The notes beneath the pieces are model-generated. The model was not told where the DNA came from. It searched no databases and worked only from the letters and a program-made list of their open reading frames with translations. From assembly GCA_017936925.1 (NCBI GenBank), contig JAGBEP010000015.1:1-55603 (forward strand): DNA of 55,603 bases, given 5' to 3'. Of this stretch, positions 42,764 through 51,734 are shown in pieces (position 1 is the first letter of the stretch; each line of letters starts with the position of its first letter). Origin of the DNA: Clostridia bacterium (GTDB lineage: Bacteria > Bacillota > Clostridia > TANB77 > CAG-508). The translations under genes and the position numbers were made by a program.

Positions 42764-44359
42764 ATGAATAAAAAAGGACTAATTTTTGTAGTAATAATTA
42801 TTATATTAATTTTAATAGCAGTATTATGCTCTGTTTTTTTGTCTAAGAAAAAGATTAGAGATAGGGATTATGAGCTTTTAAGTGTAACTGAATATACATA
42901 TTACCCTTTAGAAGTTGAGGGAAAATATGGTGTAATAAATAAAGATGGTACTATTGTCGTAAATCCAGACTTTGATGAAGTTCAAATTCCAAATCAAGAT
43001 AAGGCTATTTTTGTTGTAAAAAAAGATGGTTTAAGTAATGTTATAAATGATAAAAACGAGAAATTGTTTACAAAATTTTCTGAAGTAACAGCTGTTTCTG
43101 GAACGTCTTCTATCGGAGAAAAAATTTATAATAATACTGTGTTGAAATACAAAGAAAATAATAAATATGGTTTGTTAGATTTTTCTGGTGAGAAAATTAC
43201 AGAGCCAATTTATGAGGAAATGAAATCTTTAGATGATAAGTATGGTGAAATTCTTATAAAAAAAGATGGGAAATATGGTGTTATAAATGTTAAAGGGGTA
43301 TCTTTAGTGAGTCCAAAATATGATTATATTAAAGGTGACGGATATTATAAAAACAATTCTTATAAAGATGGTGGCTATATTATTGGAAATAAATCTGATA
43401 AAGGTATGATTTATGGATATATGGACAAAAATGAAAAAGAAATTATAAAAATGGAGCAGGAAACGATTTATCGTGTTACTGAAATTGATTCAGAAGATGT
43501 TTATATAGTGGCTTCTTTAAATGGTAGATATGCAATTTATAAAAACAAAGAGAATTTGACTGATTATAAGTATATTAGTGTTATTTATAATAATGGTACA
43601 GGTACTTTTACTGTACAAAAGAACAAATTGTATGGATTACTTGATTTAAATGGAAATATTATTGTAAATGAGCAATATGATGAACTTATGGCTGTTGGAA
43701 TTTTTGTTAAAGCTAGTAAAAATGGTGTGGGTTATACATTTGATTTAAAGGGAAATGAGGTCGCAGATTCAAAGTTTGCGGGATTACAGTCTACTTCTAC
43801 AGGAAAGTTTTTTATTTCAATCGATGATAATTATAGATATGGTATTGCTGATAAAGATAAAAATGTGATTATAGAAAATAAATATGATTATATTGAAGAA
43901 GTTGAAAATACAGGCCTTTTAATTGCTACTGTAGGTACAGATTTAACTATTTATAGCGGTAATGCTGTAGAAATTGTTTCTGTTGAAAGGGCTAAACTTG
44001 AATTTAAAGGGGAATATATAAAAGTAGATACAGCAGAGGAGTCATATTATTTAACAGCTGATGGAAAAAAAGTGGATAACAAAACCGTATATTTAGAAAA
44101 TCAATTATATGCTAGTAAATCAGAAAATAAATGGGGGTTTGTTAATTTAAAAGATGATGTAATTGTAGATTATGAGTATGATGAAGTTACTGAAATTAAC
44201 GAATATGGTTTTGCTGGTATAAAAAAAGATGGTAAGTGGGGAATTATTAATAAGGATGGAGAGATAGTTTTAGAGCCAACTTATGAATCTAATGAAATTA
44301 ATCCTGTATTTATTGGAAAATATTGTTTGAGAAACGGTGTTGCTAGGGATTATATCTAG
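42764..44359 (+). CDS. Membrane-anchored WG-repeat protein
   Basis: The 531-residue protein has an N-terminal transmembrane helix (residues 5-27) and then at least seven WG-type repeats. Examples are KYGVINKDGTIVVNPDFDEV, KYGLLDFSGEKITEPIYEEM, KYGVINVKGVSLVSPKYDYI, RYGIADKDKNVIIENKYDYI and KWGIINKDGEIVLEPTYE. Such repeats form beta-propeller-like or beta-rich surface domains. The protein is probably extracytoplasmic; the ligand is unknown. It has its own promoter. Confidence 0.9.
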   Translation: MNKKGLIFVVIIIILILIAVLCSVFLSKKKIRDRDYELLSVTEYTYYPLEVEGKYGVINKDGTIVVNPDFDEVQIPNQDKAIFVVKKDGLSNVINDKNEKLFTKFSEVTAVSGTSSIGEKIYNNTVLKYKENNKYGLLDFSGEKITEPIYEEMKSLDDKYGEILIKKDGKYGVINVKGVSLVSPKYDYIKGDGYYKNNSYKDGGYIIGNKSDKGMIYGYMDKNEKEIIKMEQETIYRVTEIDSEDVYIVASLNGRYAIYKNKENLTDYKYISVIYNNGTGTFTVQKNKLYGLLDLNGNIIVNEQYDELMAVGIFVKASKNGVGYTFDLKGNEVADSKFAGLQSTSTGKFFISIDDNYRYGIADKDKNVIIENKYDYIEEVENTGLLIATVGTDLTIYSGNAVEIVSVERAKLEFKGEYIKVDTAEESYYLTADGKKVDNKTVYLENQLYASKSENKWGFVNLKDDVIVDYEYDEVTEINEYGFAGIKKDGKWGIINKDGEIVLEPTYESNEINPVFIGKYCLRNGVARDYI

Positions 44360-44429
44360 AATGTTGGGTTAAAAGTTCAAGTGTACAATTTAAATTAAAA
44401 TTATGATTTGTGAAAGGATAATATTAAAA

Positions 44430-45656
44430 ATGTATATAGATAAATTAGTTAAAGAAGTAGAAGAAGATATAAAAGAACAGATTAGTGATATAGATATAAG
44501 ATGTATGAAAAATAGCATGAGAGTTTTGGATGCTTTTCAGAAGAATAGAATTGCTGATGTACATTTTAATTCTACTACTGGTTATGGATATGATGATATT
44601 GGTAGGGACACTATTGAAAAAGTTTTTGCGGATATTTTTCATACTGAAGATGCATTGGTTAGAAATCAATTTATTTCAGGAACTCATGCAATAACTGTTG
44701 CACTTTTTGCAAATTTAAGACCTGGAGATACTTTACTTAGTATTTCAGGAAAGCCTTATGATACTTTGGATTCAATAATTGGTTTTAATGATAATAAAAG
44801 CTCTCTTAAATCTTATGGAATTAAATATGAACAAATTGATTTAATTGAAGATAATTTTGATATAGAAAAAATTAGAGAAAGACTTGCGGTAAAAGATGTT
44901 AAGATGGTTGAGATTCAACGTTCAAGGGGATATGCTACTCGTAAGAGTTTAACTATGGATAAAATTCAAAGAGCAATCGAAGTTGTAAGAGAAGTGAATG
45001 ATGAAGTTATTATTATGGTTGATAATTGTTACGGCGAATTTGTTGATGAAATCGAACCAGTTGATGTTGGCGCTGATTTTATGGTTGGTTCATTGATAAA
45101 GAATTTAGGTGGTGGTTTAGCTCCAAATGGTGCTTATATAGTTGGAAAAAAAGATATTATTGAATTATGTGCAGAAAGGCTTACTGCTCCTGGACAGGGA
45201 AAAGAAGTTGGGCCATCTTTAGGAATTAATAAAAGCATATTACAGGGAATTTATATGGCTCCGTCAGTAGTAGCAAGTAGTTTGAAAACAGCAGTTTTTA
45301 CTGCTAGACTACTTGAAAAATTGGGATTTAATCCTATTCCTAAATTTGATGAGAGAAGATCTGATATAGTTCAAACAATTATTTTTGGAGATGAGGAAAA
45401 GTTAATTAGATATGTTCAAGGAATTCAAATGGGTTCTGCAATTGATTCTGAATCTATTCCTATGCCTTGGGATATGCCTGGTTATACTGATAAAGTTATT
45501 ATGGCTAGTGGAAGTTTTACGCAAGGATCTTCTATTGAGCTTAGTTGTGATGCACCTATTAGAGCACCTTTTATTGCTTTTCAACAGGGAAGTCTTACAT
45601 ATGAATATGGAAAGATAGGTGTTATTAAAGCGGTAAAAAATTTGATGGAGAAATAG
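44430..45656 (+). CDS. PLP-dependent lyase, methionine gamma-lyase-like (aluminium resistance family)
   Basis: The start is taken as ATG 44430, 12 nt after GAAAGGA; an ATG at 44403 lacks a site. The roughly 408-residue protein belongs to the Met_gamma_lyase Pfam family (fold type I PLP enzymes): HFNSTTGYGYDDIGRD, QFISGTHAITVALFANLRPGD, VDNCYGEFVD and the PLP lysine K224 in GSLIKNLGGGLAPNGAY. Annotated members are often called aluminium resistance protein; the substrate is not firmly known. The next gene starts 1 nt after the stop. Confidence 0.92.
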   Translation: MYIDKLVKEVEEDIKEQISDIDIRCMKNSMRVLDAFQKNRIADVHFNSTTGYGYDDIGRDTIEKVFADIFHTEDALVRNQFISGTHAITVALFANLRPGDTLLSISGKPYDTLDSIIGFNDNKSSLKSYGIKYEQIDLIEDNFDIEKIRERLAVKDVKMVEIQRSRGYATRKSLTMDKIQRAIEVVREVNDEVIIMVDNCYGEFVDEIEPVDVGADFMVGSLIKNLGGGLAPNGAYIVGKKDIIELCAERLTAPGQGKEVGPSLGINKSILQGIYMAPSVVASSLKTAVFTARLLEKLGFNPIPKFDERRSDIVQTIIFGDEEKLIRYVQGIQMGSAIDSESIPMPWDMPGYTDKVIMASGSFTQGSSIELSCDAPIRAPFIAFQQGSLTYEYGKIGVIKAVKNLMEK

Positions 45657-45657
45657 A

Positions 45658-46209
45658 ATGAATATAAGAGATATTAAAACTGAAAGGTGTATTTTAAGAA
45701 GAACTGCTTGGGAAGATAGAAATAATATTTTTAAGATTTTAAATAATCCAAAAGCTATAGAAAATTTAAATATGAATTTACATCTTACTTTAGAAGATAC
45801 AGATAGATTATTAGATGATTATTTTATGGGTATAGAAAATGAAACCAAATGTCCATATACAATTGTTGATTCTAAGACAGGGGCTTTTATTGGAATATTT
45901 TTATTAAAACTTGATTTATATAATGAAGATGCTTTTGAATTTACTGTATACTTAGATGAAGTATTTTGGGGTAAAGGAATTTATACAGAAATATTACCTT
46001 ATATGGTTACTGTTGCATTTGATGATATTAAAACTAAAAATTTTAGAGGATATGTTATGGAAAAAAATGTAGCTTCTAGAAAAGTATTGGAAAAGTCGGA
46101 CTTTATTTTAGAGAAAGTGTTTAATGTTCCAGGAATTCAAGATAAAATATATAGTTTTTTGATTACAGAAGAAGATTATAGAAAAAATATTGGAGTAAAA
46201 TATGAATAA
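45658..46209 (+). CDS. GNAT family N-acetyltransferase (RimJ/RimL type)
   Basis: This 183-residue protein has the RimJ/RimL layout: IKTERCILRRTAWEDRNNIF at the start, a substrate region, then EFTVYLDEVFWGKGIYTEILPYMV with the acetyl-CoA loop and NVASRKVLEKSDF near the end. It may acetylate an amino group of a protein or small molecule. It is packed between the PLP lyase and an MTAN-like gene with 1-nt gap and 8-nt overlap. Confidence 0.88.
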   Translation: MNIRDIKTERCILRRTAWEDRNNIFKILNNPKAIENLNMNLHLTLEDTDRLLDDYFMGIENETKCPYTIVDSKTGAFIGIFLLKLDLYNEDAFEFTVYLDEVFWGKGIYTEILPYMVTVAFDDIKTKNFRGYVMEKNVASRKVLEKSDFILEKVFNVPGIQDKIYSFLITEEDYRKNIGVKYE

Positions 46210-46921
46210 ACCTATTTTGATTGGTGCTGCAGTTGAAACGGAATTAGAGTTTTTAATAAACAAATTAGAAAATGTAGTTAAAAGAAAAATTGATGATTAT
46301 GATTTTTGGGAAGGAATGATAAATTCTTTTCCTGTTGTTGTTTATAAGACAGAAGTAGGAACAATTAATGCTACAATGTCTACGGTTATTGCAATAAAGG
46401 AATATAATCCAATGTTTATTGTTAATGAAGGTACTGCAGGTTCACATATTAATACTTTGTTACCAGGAGATATTGTTATTGGAAAAGAGATTATTGCTAT
46501 AGATTCGTATAAATCTAATAACAGAAAGTTAGGTGAAGGCTCTAATCCTTTTGAATGGAGTATAGCAGGCTTTAGTAATGAAAAAGCAATTGAATGTGAC
46601 AAAGAACTTTTAAATTTTGCATTAAAAATAAAGAAATTTTATCATGATGGGAAAGTTTGTGTAGCACGAATTGGAAGTGGAAATGTTTTTAATAAAGAGG
46701 CAGATAGAATAAAAAACTTATACGAAAAAGTTAATACTGTATGTGAAGAAATGGAAGGTATAGGAGTATATAAGGTTTGTAATAGATTAAATGTTCCTGT
46801 TATAAGTTTTAGAGTTATTTCAAATAATGAAATATTAGGAATGAGATATGATGTATCTTATGGAAAAAAGAGTCAAATTTTTTCATATGAATTTGTAAAG
46901 AGATATATTGAGGATAAGTAG
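46202..46921 (+). CDS. MTA/SAH nucleosidase-like protein with Asp-to-Asn active-site change
   Basis: This 239-residue member of the PNP_UDP superfamily follows the MTAN pattern: IGAAVETELE with E12, VNEGTAGSH, LLPGDIVIG and the purine/ribose motif CEEMEGIGVYKVC with M184 and E185. The general-acid Asp of MTAN (E. coli D197, in RAISD) is Asn208 here (FRVISNNE). So either the chemistry differs (phosphorylase-like enzymes use Asn) or activity is reduced. It overlaps the GNAT gene by 8 nt. Confidence 0.75.
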   Translation: MNKPILIGAAVETELEFLINKLENVVKRKIDDYDFWEGMINSFPVVVYKTEVGTINATMSTVIAIKEYNPMFIVNEGTAGSHINTLLPGDIVIGKEIIAIDSYKSNNRKLGEGSNPFEWSIAGFSNEKAIECDKELLNFALKIKKFYHDGKVCVARIGSGNVFNKEADRIKNLYEKVNTVCEEMEGIGVYKVCNRLNVPVISFRVISNNEILGMRYDVSYGKKSQIFSYEFVKRYIEDK

Positions 46922-46935
46922 AGGAGATTTATAAA

Positions 46936-48177
46936 ATGAAGGTTGCTGTTATAGGTGGTGGACCTGCTGGAATGTTGGCCGCAATTAGTGCTGCTAATAT
47001 GGGTGATGATGTTACTTTATTTGAAAAGAATAATATTTTAGGAAAGAAAATTTTGATTACAGGTAAGGGTAGATGTAATATCACAAGTAGTTTAGAAATT
47101 GGGGATTTTATAGCTAATATTCCTGGAAATGGGAAATTTCTTTTTAGTGCGTTTGAAAATTTTGATAATACTGACATTATTTCAATGCTTGAAAAGGAAG
47201 GAGTTAAGGTTAAAGAAGAACGTGGTAATAGAATTTTTCCAGTTTCTGATAAGGCTGAAGATGTTAGAACTGCTTTGGAGAAAATATTAAGAAAATCAGG
47301 TGTTAAAATAAAATTAAATGCTAGAGTTATAGAAATAGAAACTGATGATGGTAAAGTGAAGTCAGTTATTCTTGAAAATGAGAAATTTAGTGCTGATAAA
47401 GTTATTTTAGCTACAGGAGGAAGAAGTTATCCTTTAACTGGCTCTACAGGGGATGGATATAAAATTGCTGAAAGTTTGGGACATACTATAAAAGCTGTTA
47501 AGGGCTCATTAGTTCCAATGATTGCTGAAGATATTTGTAAGAATTTACAAGGCTTGAGCTTAAAAAATGTGGGAATATACATATATGATAAAGAGAAAGA
47601 TAAGAAGATTTATCAAGATTTTGGTGAAATGCTCTTTACTCATTTCGGAGTGAGTGGACCTACGATTTTGAGCGGTTCGGCTCATGTTCTTAGATATAAG
47701 AATGTGGAAGAAAAAATGAGAAATGGAAATATTATTTTAAAAATTGATTTAAAACCCGCTCTTACATTAGAACAATTAGATGCCAGAGTTTTAAGAGATT
47801 TTGAAGAATTTAAAAATAAACAGTTTAAAAATTCTTTAGATAAATTATTGCCTAAAAAGATAATTGATGTTGTTTTGGATAAGTCTAAAATTAATCCGGA
47901 AAAGCAGGTTAATGAGATAACGAAAGATGAGAGAACATATTTAGTAAAATTATTAAAGAATTTTGAAATAAGACTTTTAGGGTTTAGACCAGTTGAAGAA
48001 GCTATAATTACTGCTGGAGGTATTGATATTAAAGAGATTAACCCTAAAACAATGGAGTCAAAAATAGTTTCTGGTTTATATTTTGCAGGAGAGATTATAG
48101 ATGTAGATGCATATACGGGAGGATTTAATTTACAGATTGCATATTCTACAGGATGGACTTCTGGAATGAAATTTTAA
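46936..48177 (+). CDS. HI0933/BaiN-type NAD(P)/FAD-dependent oxidoreductase
   Basis: The 413-residue flavoprotein has an N-terminal Rossmann motif VIGGGPAGMLAAISAA, the family signature ILGKKILITGKGRCNITSS, ATGGRSYPLTGSTGDGY, LFTHFGVSGPTILSGS and a C-terminal FAGEIIDVDAYTGGFNLQIA. Members include BaiN and YhiN; the reaction is mostly unknown. A GAGGAG site precedes the ATG. The gene follows the MTAN-like gene after 14 nt. Confidence 0.93.
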   Translation: MKVAVIGGGPAGMLAAISAANMGDDVTLFEKNNILGKKILITGKGRCNITSSLEIGDFIANIPGNGKFLFSAFENFDNTDIISMLEKEGVKVKEERGNRIFPVSDKAEDVRTALEKILRKSGVKIKLNARVIEIETDDGKVKSVILENEKFSADKVILATGGRSYPLTGSTGDGYKIAESLGHTIKAVKGSLVPMIAEDICKNLQGLSLKNVGIYIYDKEKDKKIYQDFGEMLFTHFGVSGPTILSGSAHVLRYKNVEEKMRNGNIILKIDLKPALTLEQLDARVLRDFEEFKNKQFKNSLDKLLPKKIIDVVLDKSKINPEKQVNEITKDERTYLVKLLKNFEIRLLGFRPVEEAIITAGGIDIKEINPKTMESKIVSGLYFAGEIIDVDAYTGGFNLQIAYSTGWTSGMKF

Positions 48178-48194
48178 TAGAAGGGATTTTTTAA

Positions 48195-48845
48195 ATGTTT
48201 AGAACTATAAAAGAAGAAATTGAAACATCTATAACAGAAAAAAAGTCAAAATTTATTTGTCATGCATATCATGTAGAGAGTGTAGAAGAGGCTGAATATA
48301 TTTTAAATAGTGTTAGAAAAAAATATCATGATGCTAGGCATAATTGTTATGCTTATAAAATTTTTGATGGTGAAATTTCTAAAGCTAGTGATGACGGAGA
48401 ACCTTCTGGAACGGCTGGTGTTCCTATGATGAATATTTTAAATGGAAGAAATTTATCGAATATTTTGGTGATTGTTACTAGGTATTTTGGAGGAATTTTA
48501 TTAGGAACAGGTGGTTTAGTGAGAGCTTATTCATTTGCTACTACTAGTGCATTAGATAAAGCTAATATTGTTGCTCAGGTATTAGGTGAAGAGGCTAAAT
48601 TTTCTGTGGGATATAAAGAACTGGAGGAACTTAAATATCATTTAAAAAACAGAGATATTAATATTAGTAATATTGAGTATGGGGAAAAAATTATACTTAC
48701 TGTAACTGGAAAAGAAGAATCAATAAATAGATTAATTAATGAAAAGCTGTCTGATAGAATTATGTTAGAAGATATAAAGATAATTGGAAAAAAGTATATA
48801 TCAGTAGAAGAAAATAAAAAATGGAAAAAAATAGAAATTTTTTAG
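48195..48845 (+). CDS. YigZ/IMPACT family protein
   Basis: This 216-residue protein of the UPF0029/IMPACT family has the N-terminal domain with KSKFICHAYHV, YHDARHNCYAY, DDGEPSGTAG and VTRYFGGILLGTGGLVRAYSFAT, and a C-terminal DUF1949 domain. Homologues are linked to translation or stress, but bacterial function is not settled. It closes the operon that starts at the PLP lyase. Confidence 0.94.
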   Translation: MFRTIKEEIETSITEKKSKFICHAYHVESVEEAEYILNSVRKKYHDARHNCYAYKIFDGEISKASDDGEPSGTAGVPMMNILNGRNLSNILVIVTRYFGGILLGTGGLVRAYSFATTSALDKANIVAQVLGEEAKFSVGYKELEELKYHLKNRDINISNIEYGEKIILTVTGKEESINRLINEKLSDRIMLEDIKIIGKKYISVEENKKWKKIEIF

Positions 48846-48878
48846 TCAAAACTATTGCAAAAAGTTTTGACTAATTTT
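48842..48878 (+). terminator. Terminator after the YigZ gene
   Basis: TTAGTCAAAACT pairs with AGTTTTGACTAA (48842-48853 with 48863-48874), 12 bp, 9-nt loop, followed by TTTTA. Confidence 0.85.
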
Positions 48879-48913
48879 ATAATAAGAACTGGAAAAAATT
48901 TACAATTTTCTAC

Positions 48914-48941
48914 TAATAAATCTTATTTATTAGATTTATTA
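48914..48941 (+). repeat. 10-bp inverted repeat in the spo0A control region
   Basis: TAATAAATCT / AGATTTATTA with an 8-nt centre lies immediately upstream of a TATACT (48940-48945) and about 25 nt before the spo0A start codon. It may be an operator; no known factor is recognised. Confidence 0.5.
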
Positions 48942-48966
48942 TACTATATTTGAAAGGAGAAAAAGA

Positions 48967-49782
48967 GTGAAAGAAAAAATTACAGTTCTTATTGCAGATG
49001 ATAATGTTGATTTTGTGGGCACGTTGAAGAAATATTTTGACCAAAAAGAAAACATGGAGGTTATTGCTGTTGCAAAAGATGGTAATGAAGCTTTTGAAAA
49101 AATACTTCAGTATAAACCTGATGTTGCTTTATTAGATGTTATCATGCCTCATTTAGACGGAATAGGAGTGCTAGAAAAATTGAATGCAGTTACTTTAGAT
49201 AAATATCCTTTCTGTGTTATGATATCTGCAGTTGGTCAGGACAAAGTCACTAAACAAGCTATTAGCTTGGGCGCACAATATTATGTTGTGAAACCTTTCG
49301 ATATTGAAGTATTAATTAAAAGAATAGAAGAATTAAAAAATTATCAAGAACCAATGAAAAATACGAATTTTATAGTTAGAGAACAAAAGGCAAATTATAT
49401 CGAAATTTCAGGGCAAGAAAGTAAGGAAGAAAATTTAGAAGCTCTGGTTACAAATATTATTCATGAGGTTGGAGTACCAGCACATATTAAGGGTTATCAA
49501 TACTTAAGAGAAGCTATTATGATGGTAGTTGAGGATATTGATATGATTAATCAGATTACTAAGCAATTATATCCGGAGATTGCTCATAAATATAAAACTA
49601 CTTCTAGCAGAGTAGAAAGAGCAATAAGACATGCTATTGAAGTTGCATGGGGTAGAGGTAAACTTGAAACTACTGAAAATATTTTTGGTTATACAGTTAA
49701 TGCCAATAAAGGTAAACCAACAAATTCAGAGTTTATAGCAATGATAGCTGATAAGCTAAGGCTAGAATTAAAAAGCGCATAA
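48967..49782 (+). CDS. spo0A: Sporulation transcription factor Spo0A
   Basis: The 271-residue response regulator is the master switch for sporulation. The receiver domain has the acidic pair D11/D12, phospho-acceptor D57 in [12 protein letters not shown] and the KPF motif. The Spo0A-specific DNA-binding domain carries [18 protein letters not shown] and [21 protein letters not shown], including the recognition helix. GTG at 48967 follows AAAGGAGA. It stands alone between two terminators, not next to spoIVB as in many Firmicutes. Confidence 0.98.
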   Translation: MKEKITVLIADDNVDFVGTLKKYFDQKENMEVIAVAKDGNEAFEKILQYKPDVALLDVIMPHLDGIGVLEKLNAVTLDKYPFCVMISAVGQDKVTKQAISLGAQYYVVKPFDIEVLIKRIEELKNYQEPMKNTNFIVREQKANYIEISGQESKEENLEALVTNIIHEVGVPAHIKGYQYLREAIMMVVEDIDMINQITKQLYPEIAHKYKTTSSRVERAIRHAIEVAWGRGKLETTENIFGYTVNANKGKPTNSEFIAMIADKLRLELKSA

Positions 49783-49825
49783 TTATTTTATAATTTTAAG
49801 TAGATAAATATTTTGAAGAAAATTG

Positions 49826-49857
49826 AAAGTGTAGGAATTGTTCCTACACTTTTTTTA
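49826..49857 (+). terminator. Terminator after spo0A
   Basis: A 12-bp perfect stem AAAGTGTAGGAA / TTCCTACACTTT with a TTG loop and a T run. Confidence 0.92.
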
Positions 49858-49878
49858 TCATATTAGAATTGTTAAATA

Positions 49879-50676
49879 TTATTCATTATTATCATTTTTG
49901 TTAATTATTTTAGCTATATTTTCAGTTCCTTTTTGACTTATACCATCGATAGCGCGTAATGTTTCAATAGGTACTGCAAAGATTATTGTGTTTGATTGAT
50001 CACTACTTAAATCATTTATTGTTGCAAGAGTTCTTAAATGTAGAGCACCTGGAGATTGACTCATTATTTCAGCAGCGTGAGCTAAATTTTTAGATGCAGT
50101 AACTTCACCTTCAGCTTTTGTTATTACGGCTTGTTTTTCTCTTTCAGCTTCGGCTACTTTTGCGATAACTCTTTGCATTTCTAAAGGAAGTGAAATGTCT
50201 TTTAATTCAACATTTTCTACTTTAATTCCCCAAGGGTCAGTAGCCTTATCTACTATTTCACATATTCTAGTGCTTAATTTTTCTCTTTCAGTAAGTAATT
50301 CATCAAGTGAGACAGATCCTACGGTGTTTCTCATTGTTGTTTGCGCTAATTGACTTACCGCATAATTAAATTTTTCAACTGCAAGGACAGCTTTAGATGC
50401 ATCAAATATTTTATAGTATAAAACAGCATTTATTTTTATAGATACATTATCTTTTGTTATTGCTTCTTGTTCAGGAACATCAACAGTTTTTGTTCTAATA
50501 TCAACTTTGTCATAAGAGTTGATTATTGGAAGAATTATTCTCCAACCTGGATTTAGAATTTTTGTGAATTTACCTAATGTGTATAAAATTCCTCTTTCGT
50601 ATTCGTTAATTTGTCTTATTGAGATTAATAGTATAAAAGCAATTATTAAAATGATAGTTACTAATAGTACTGACAT
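49879..50676 (-). CDS. Slipin (SPFH/stomatin family) membrane protein
   Basis: The ATG at 50676 follows AGGAGGTG at 6 nt; a GTG 9 nt upstream overlaps that site. The 265-residue protein has one N-terminal transmembrane helix and an SPFH domain (NEYERGILYTLGKFTKILNPGW, VDIRTKTVDVPEQEAITKDNV), then a helical region rich in Ala/Glu (AEAEREKQAVITKAEGEVTA) and VPIETLRA. Slipins organise membrane microdomains and are often paired with an NfeD protease, which is not adjacent here. Confidence 0.93.
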   Translation of the reverse strand: MSVLLVTIILIIAFILLISIRQINEYERGILYTLGKFTKILNPGWRIILPIINSYDKVDIRTKTVDVPEQEAITKDNVSIKINAVLYYKIFDASKAVLAVEKFNYAVSQLAQTTMRNTVGSVSLDELLTEREKLSTRICEIVDKATDPWGIKVENVELKDISLPLEMQRVIAKVAEAEREKQAVITKAEGEVTASKNLAHAAEIMSQSPGALHLRTLATINDLSSDQSNTIIFAVPIETLRAIDGISQKGTENIAKIINKNDNNE

Positions 50677-50943
50677 ATTAAACACCTCCTAAAAATATAT
50701 TTAAAGTTATTATTAAAAATATAGTTGATAGTAATACGGCCACACTTTTAAGTATCTCTTAAAATATTTTGCTTAATGTATCAAAATTATAATTGTAAGT
50801 TGTGACTGTATAATTTGTTAAATTTTTGAATTATATTAATCTTTTTTTATTATAGCATAATTAATTTTATTTTCATATAGTAATTGTAATTTTTAAAATT
50901 GATTAGTATAATGTATATGAAAAAATAGGAGGAGTGTATATAT
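50677..50943. other. Divergent intergenic region between slipin and deoD
   Basis: These 267 nt are AT-rich and hold the deoD promoter at the right. Several TGT-A motifs (50794-50820) occur but without the 11-nt spacing of a WalR box. No other feature is supported. Confidence 0.5.
50884..50912 (+). promoter_or_regulatory. Promoter of deoD
   Basis: TTGTAA (50884-50889), 17-nt spacer, TATAAT (50907-50912). Confidence 0.75.
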
Positions 50944-51666
50944 ATGACTGCACATAATGAAGCTAAAAAAGGAGATATTGCAAAAGTTGTTATTATGCCT
51001 GGAGATCCACTTAGAGCAAAATATATTGCTGAAAATTTTTTGACAGATTACAAACTTGTAAATTCTGTAAGAAATATGTTTGCTTATACTGGATTTTATA
51101 AGGAAAAGAAAATTACTGTTATGGCATCTGGAATGGGAATGCCTAGTATGGGAATTTATTGTTATGAATTATATAAATTTTATGATGTTGAAACGATTAT
51201 AAGAGTTGGTTCTTGTGGTGTGTATGTGGATTCTGTGAATTTATTAGATACAATTTTAGTAAAAGGAAGTTTTACAACAGGTAATTTTGCTAAAAACTTA
51301 ACAGGTGATGATGTGAATTTTGTGGAATCTTCTGCTGAAATTGATGAACTAATTGAAAAAGTAGCTCAAGAAATGAATATTTCTATTAGAAAAGGGAATG
51401 TAGCTTGTACGGAATGTTTTGATCCTTATTTAGAAGATGTTAGCTTATATTTAGAGCAATTGCCAGAAGAAAGAAATTTAATTGGGGCTGAGATGGAAGC
51501 ATTTGCATTGTTTTATACAGCTAAAGTATTAAATAAAAAAGCGGCATGTTTACTTACAGTAGTGGATTCGATTAAGAAAAAACAATCATTAACATCAGAA
51601 GATAGACAGAATTCTCTGAATGAAATGATAAAAATTTCACTTGAAACAGCAATAAAGTTAACATAA
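50944..51666 (+). CDS. deoD: Purine nucleoside phosphorylase, DeoD type
   Basis: This 240-residue hexameric-type phosphorylase cleaves purine (deoxy)nucleosides with phosphate. Key elements are H4 near the N-terminus, phosphate-binding MPGDPLRAKYIAE, the GMGMPSMGIY strand-helix, VGSCGVY, and AEMEAFALFYTAK with the ribose-binding Glu. VVDSIKK carries the purine-site Asp. AGGAGG lies before the ATG. Confidence 0.95.
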   Translation: MTAHNEAKKGDIAKVVIMPGDPLRAKYIAENFLTDYKLVNSVRNMFAYTGFYKEKKITVMASGMGMPSMGIYCYELYKFYDVETIIRVGSCGVYVDSVNLLDTILVKGSFTTGNFAKNLTGDDVNFVESSAEIDELIEKVAQEMNISIRKGNVACTECFDPYLEDVSLYLEQLPEERNLIGAEMEAFALFYTAKVLNKKAACLLTVVDSIKKKQSLTSEDRQNSLNEMIKISLETAIKLT

Positions 51667-51669
51667 GCA

Positions 51670-51698
51670 TTGAAAAAAGCTGGAAACTATGTTAAAAT
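51670..51698 (+). promoter_or_regulatory. Promoter of the repeat-containing charged protein gene
   Basis: TTGAAA (51670-51675), 17-nt spacer, TAAAAT (51693-51698). A small hairpin ATGTGG-TGATTT-CCACAT (51706-51723) follows, just ahead of the AGGAGG site. Confidence 0.7.
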
Positions 51699-51734
51699 AT
51701 AGGTGATGTGGTGATTTCCACATAGGAGGTAAAA

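Noticed and set aside
50794..50820. Cluster of TGT-A motifs resembling a WalR box upstream of deoD
   Set aside because: The motifs are not separated by 11 nt, unlike the three accepted sites.
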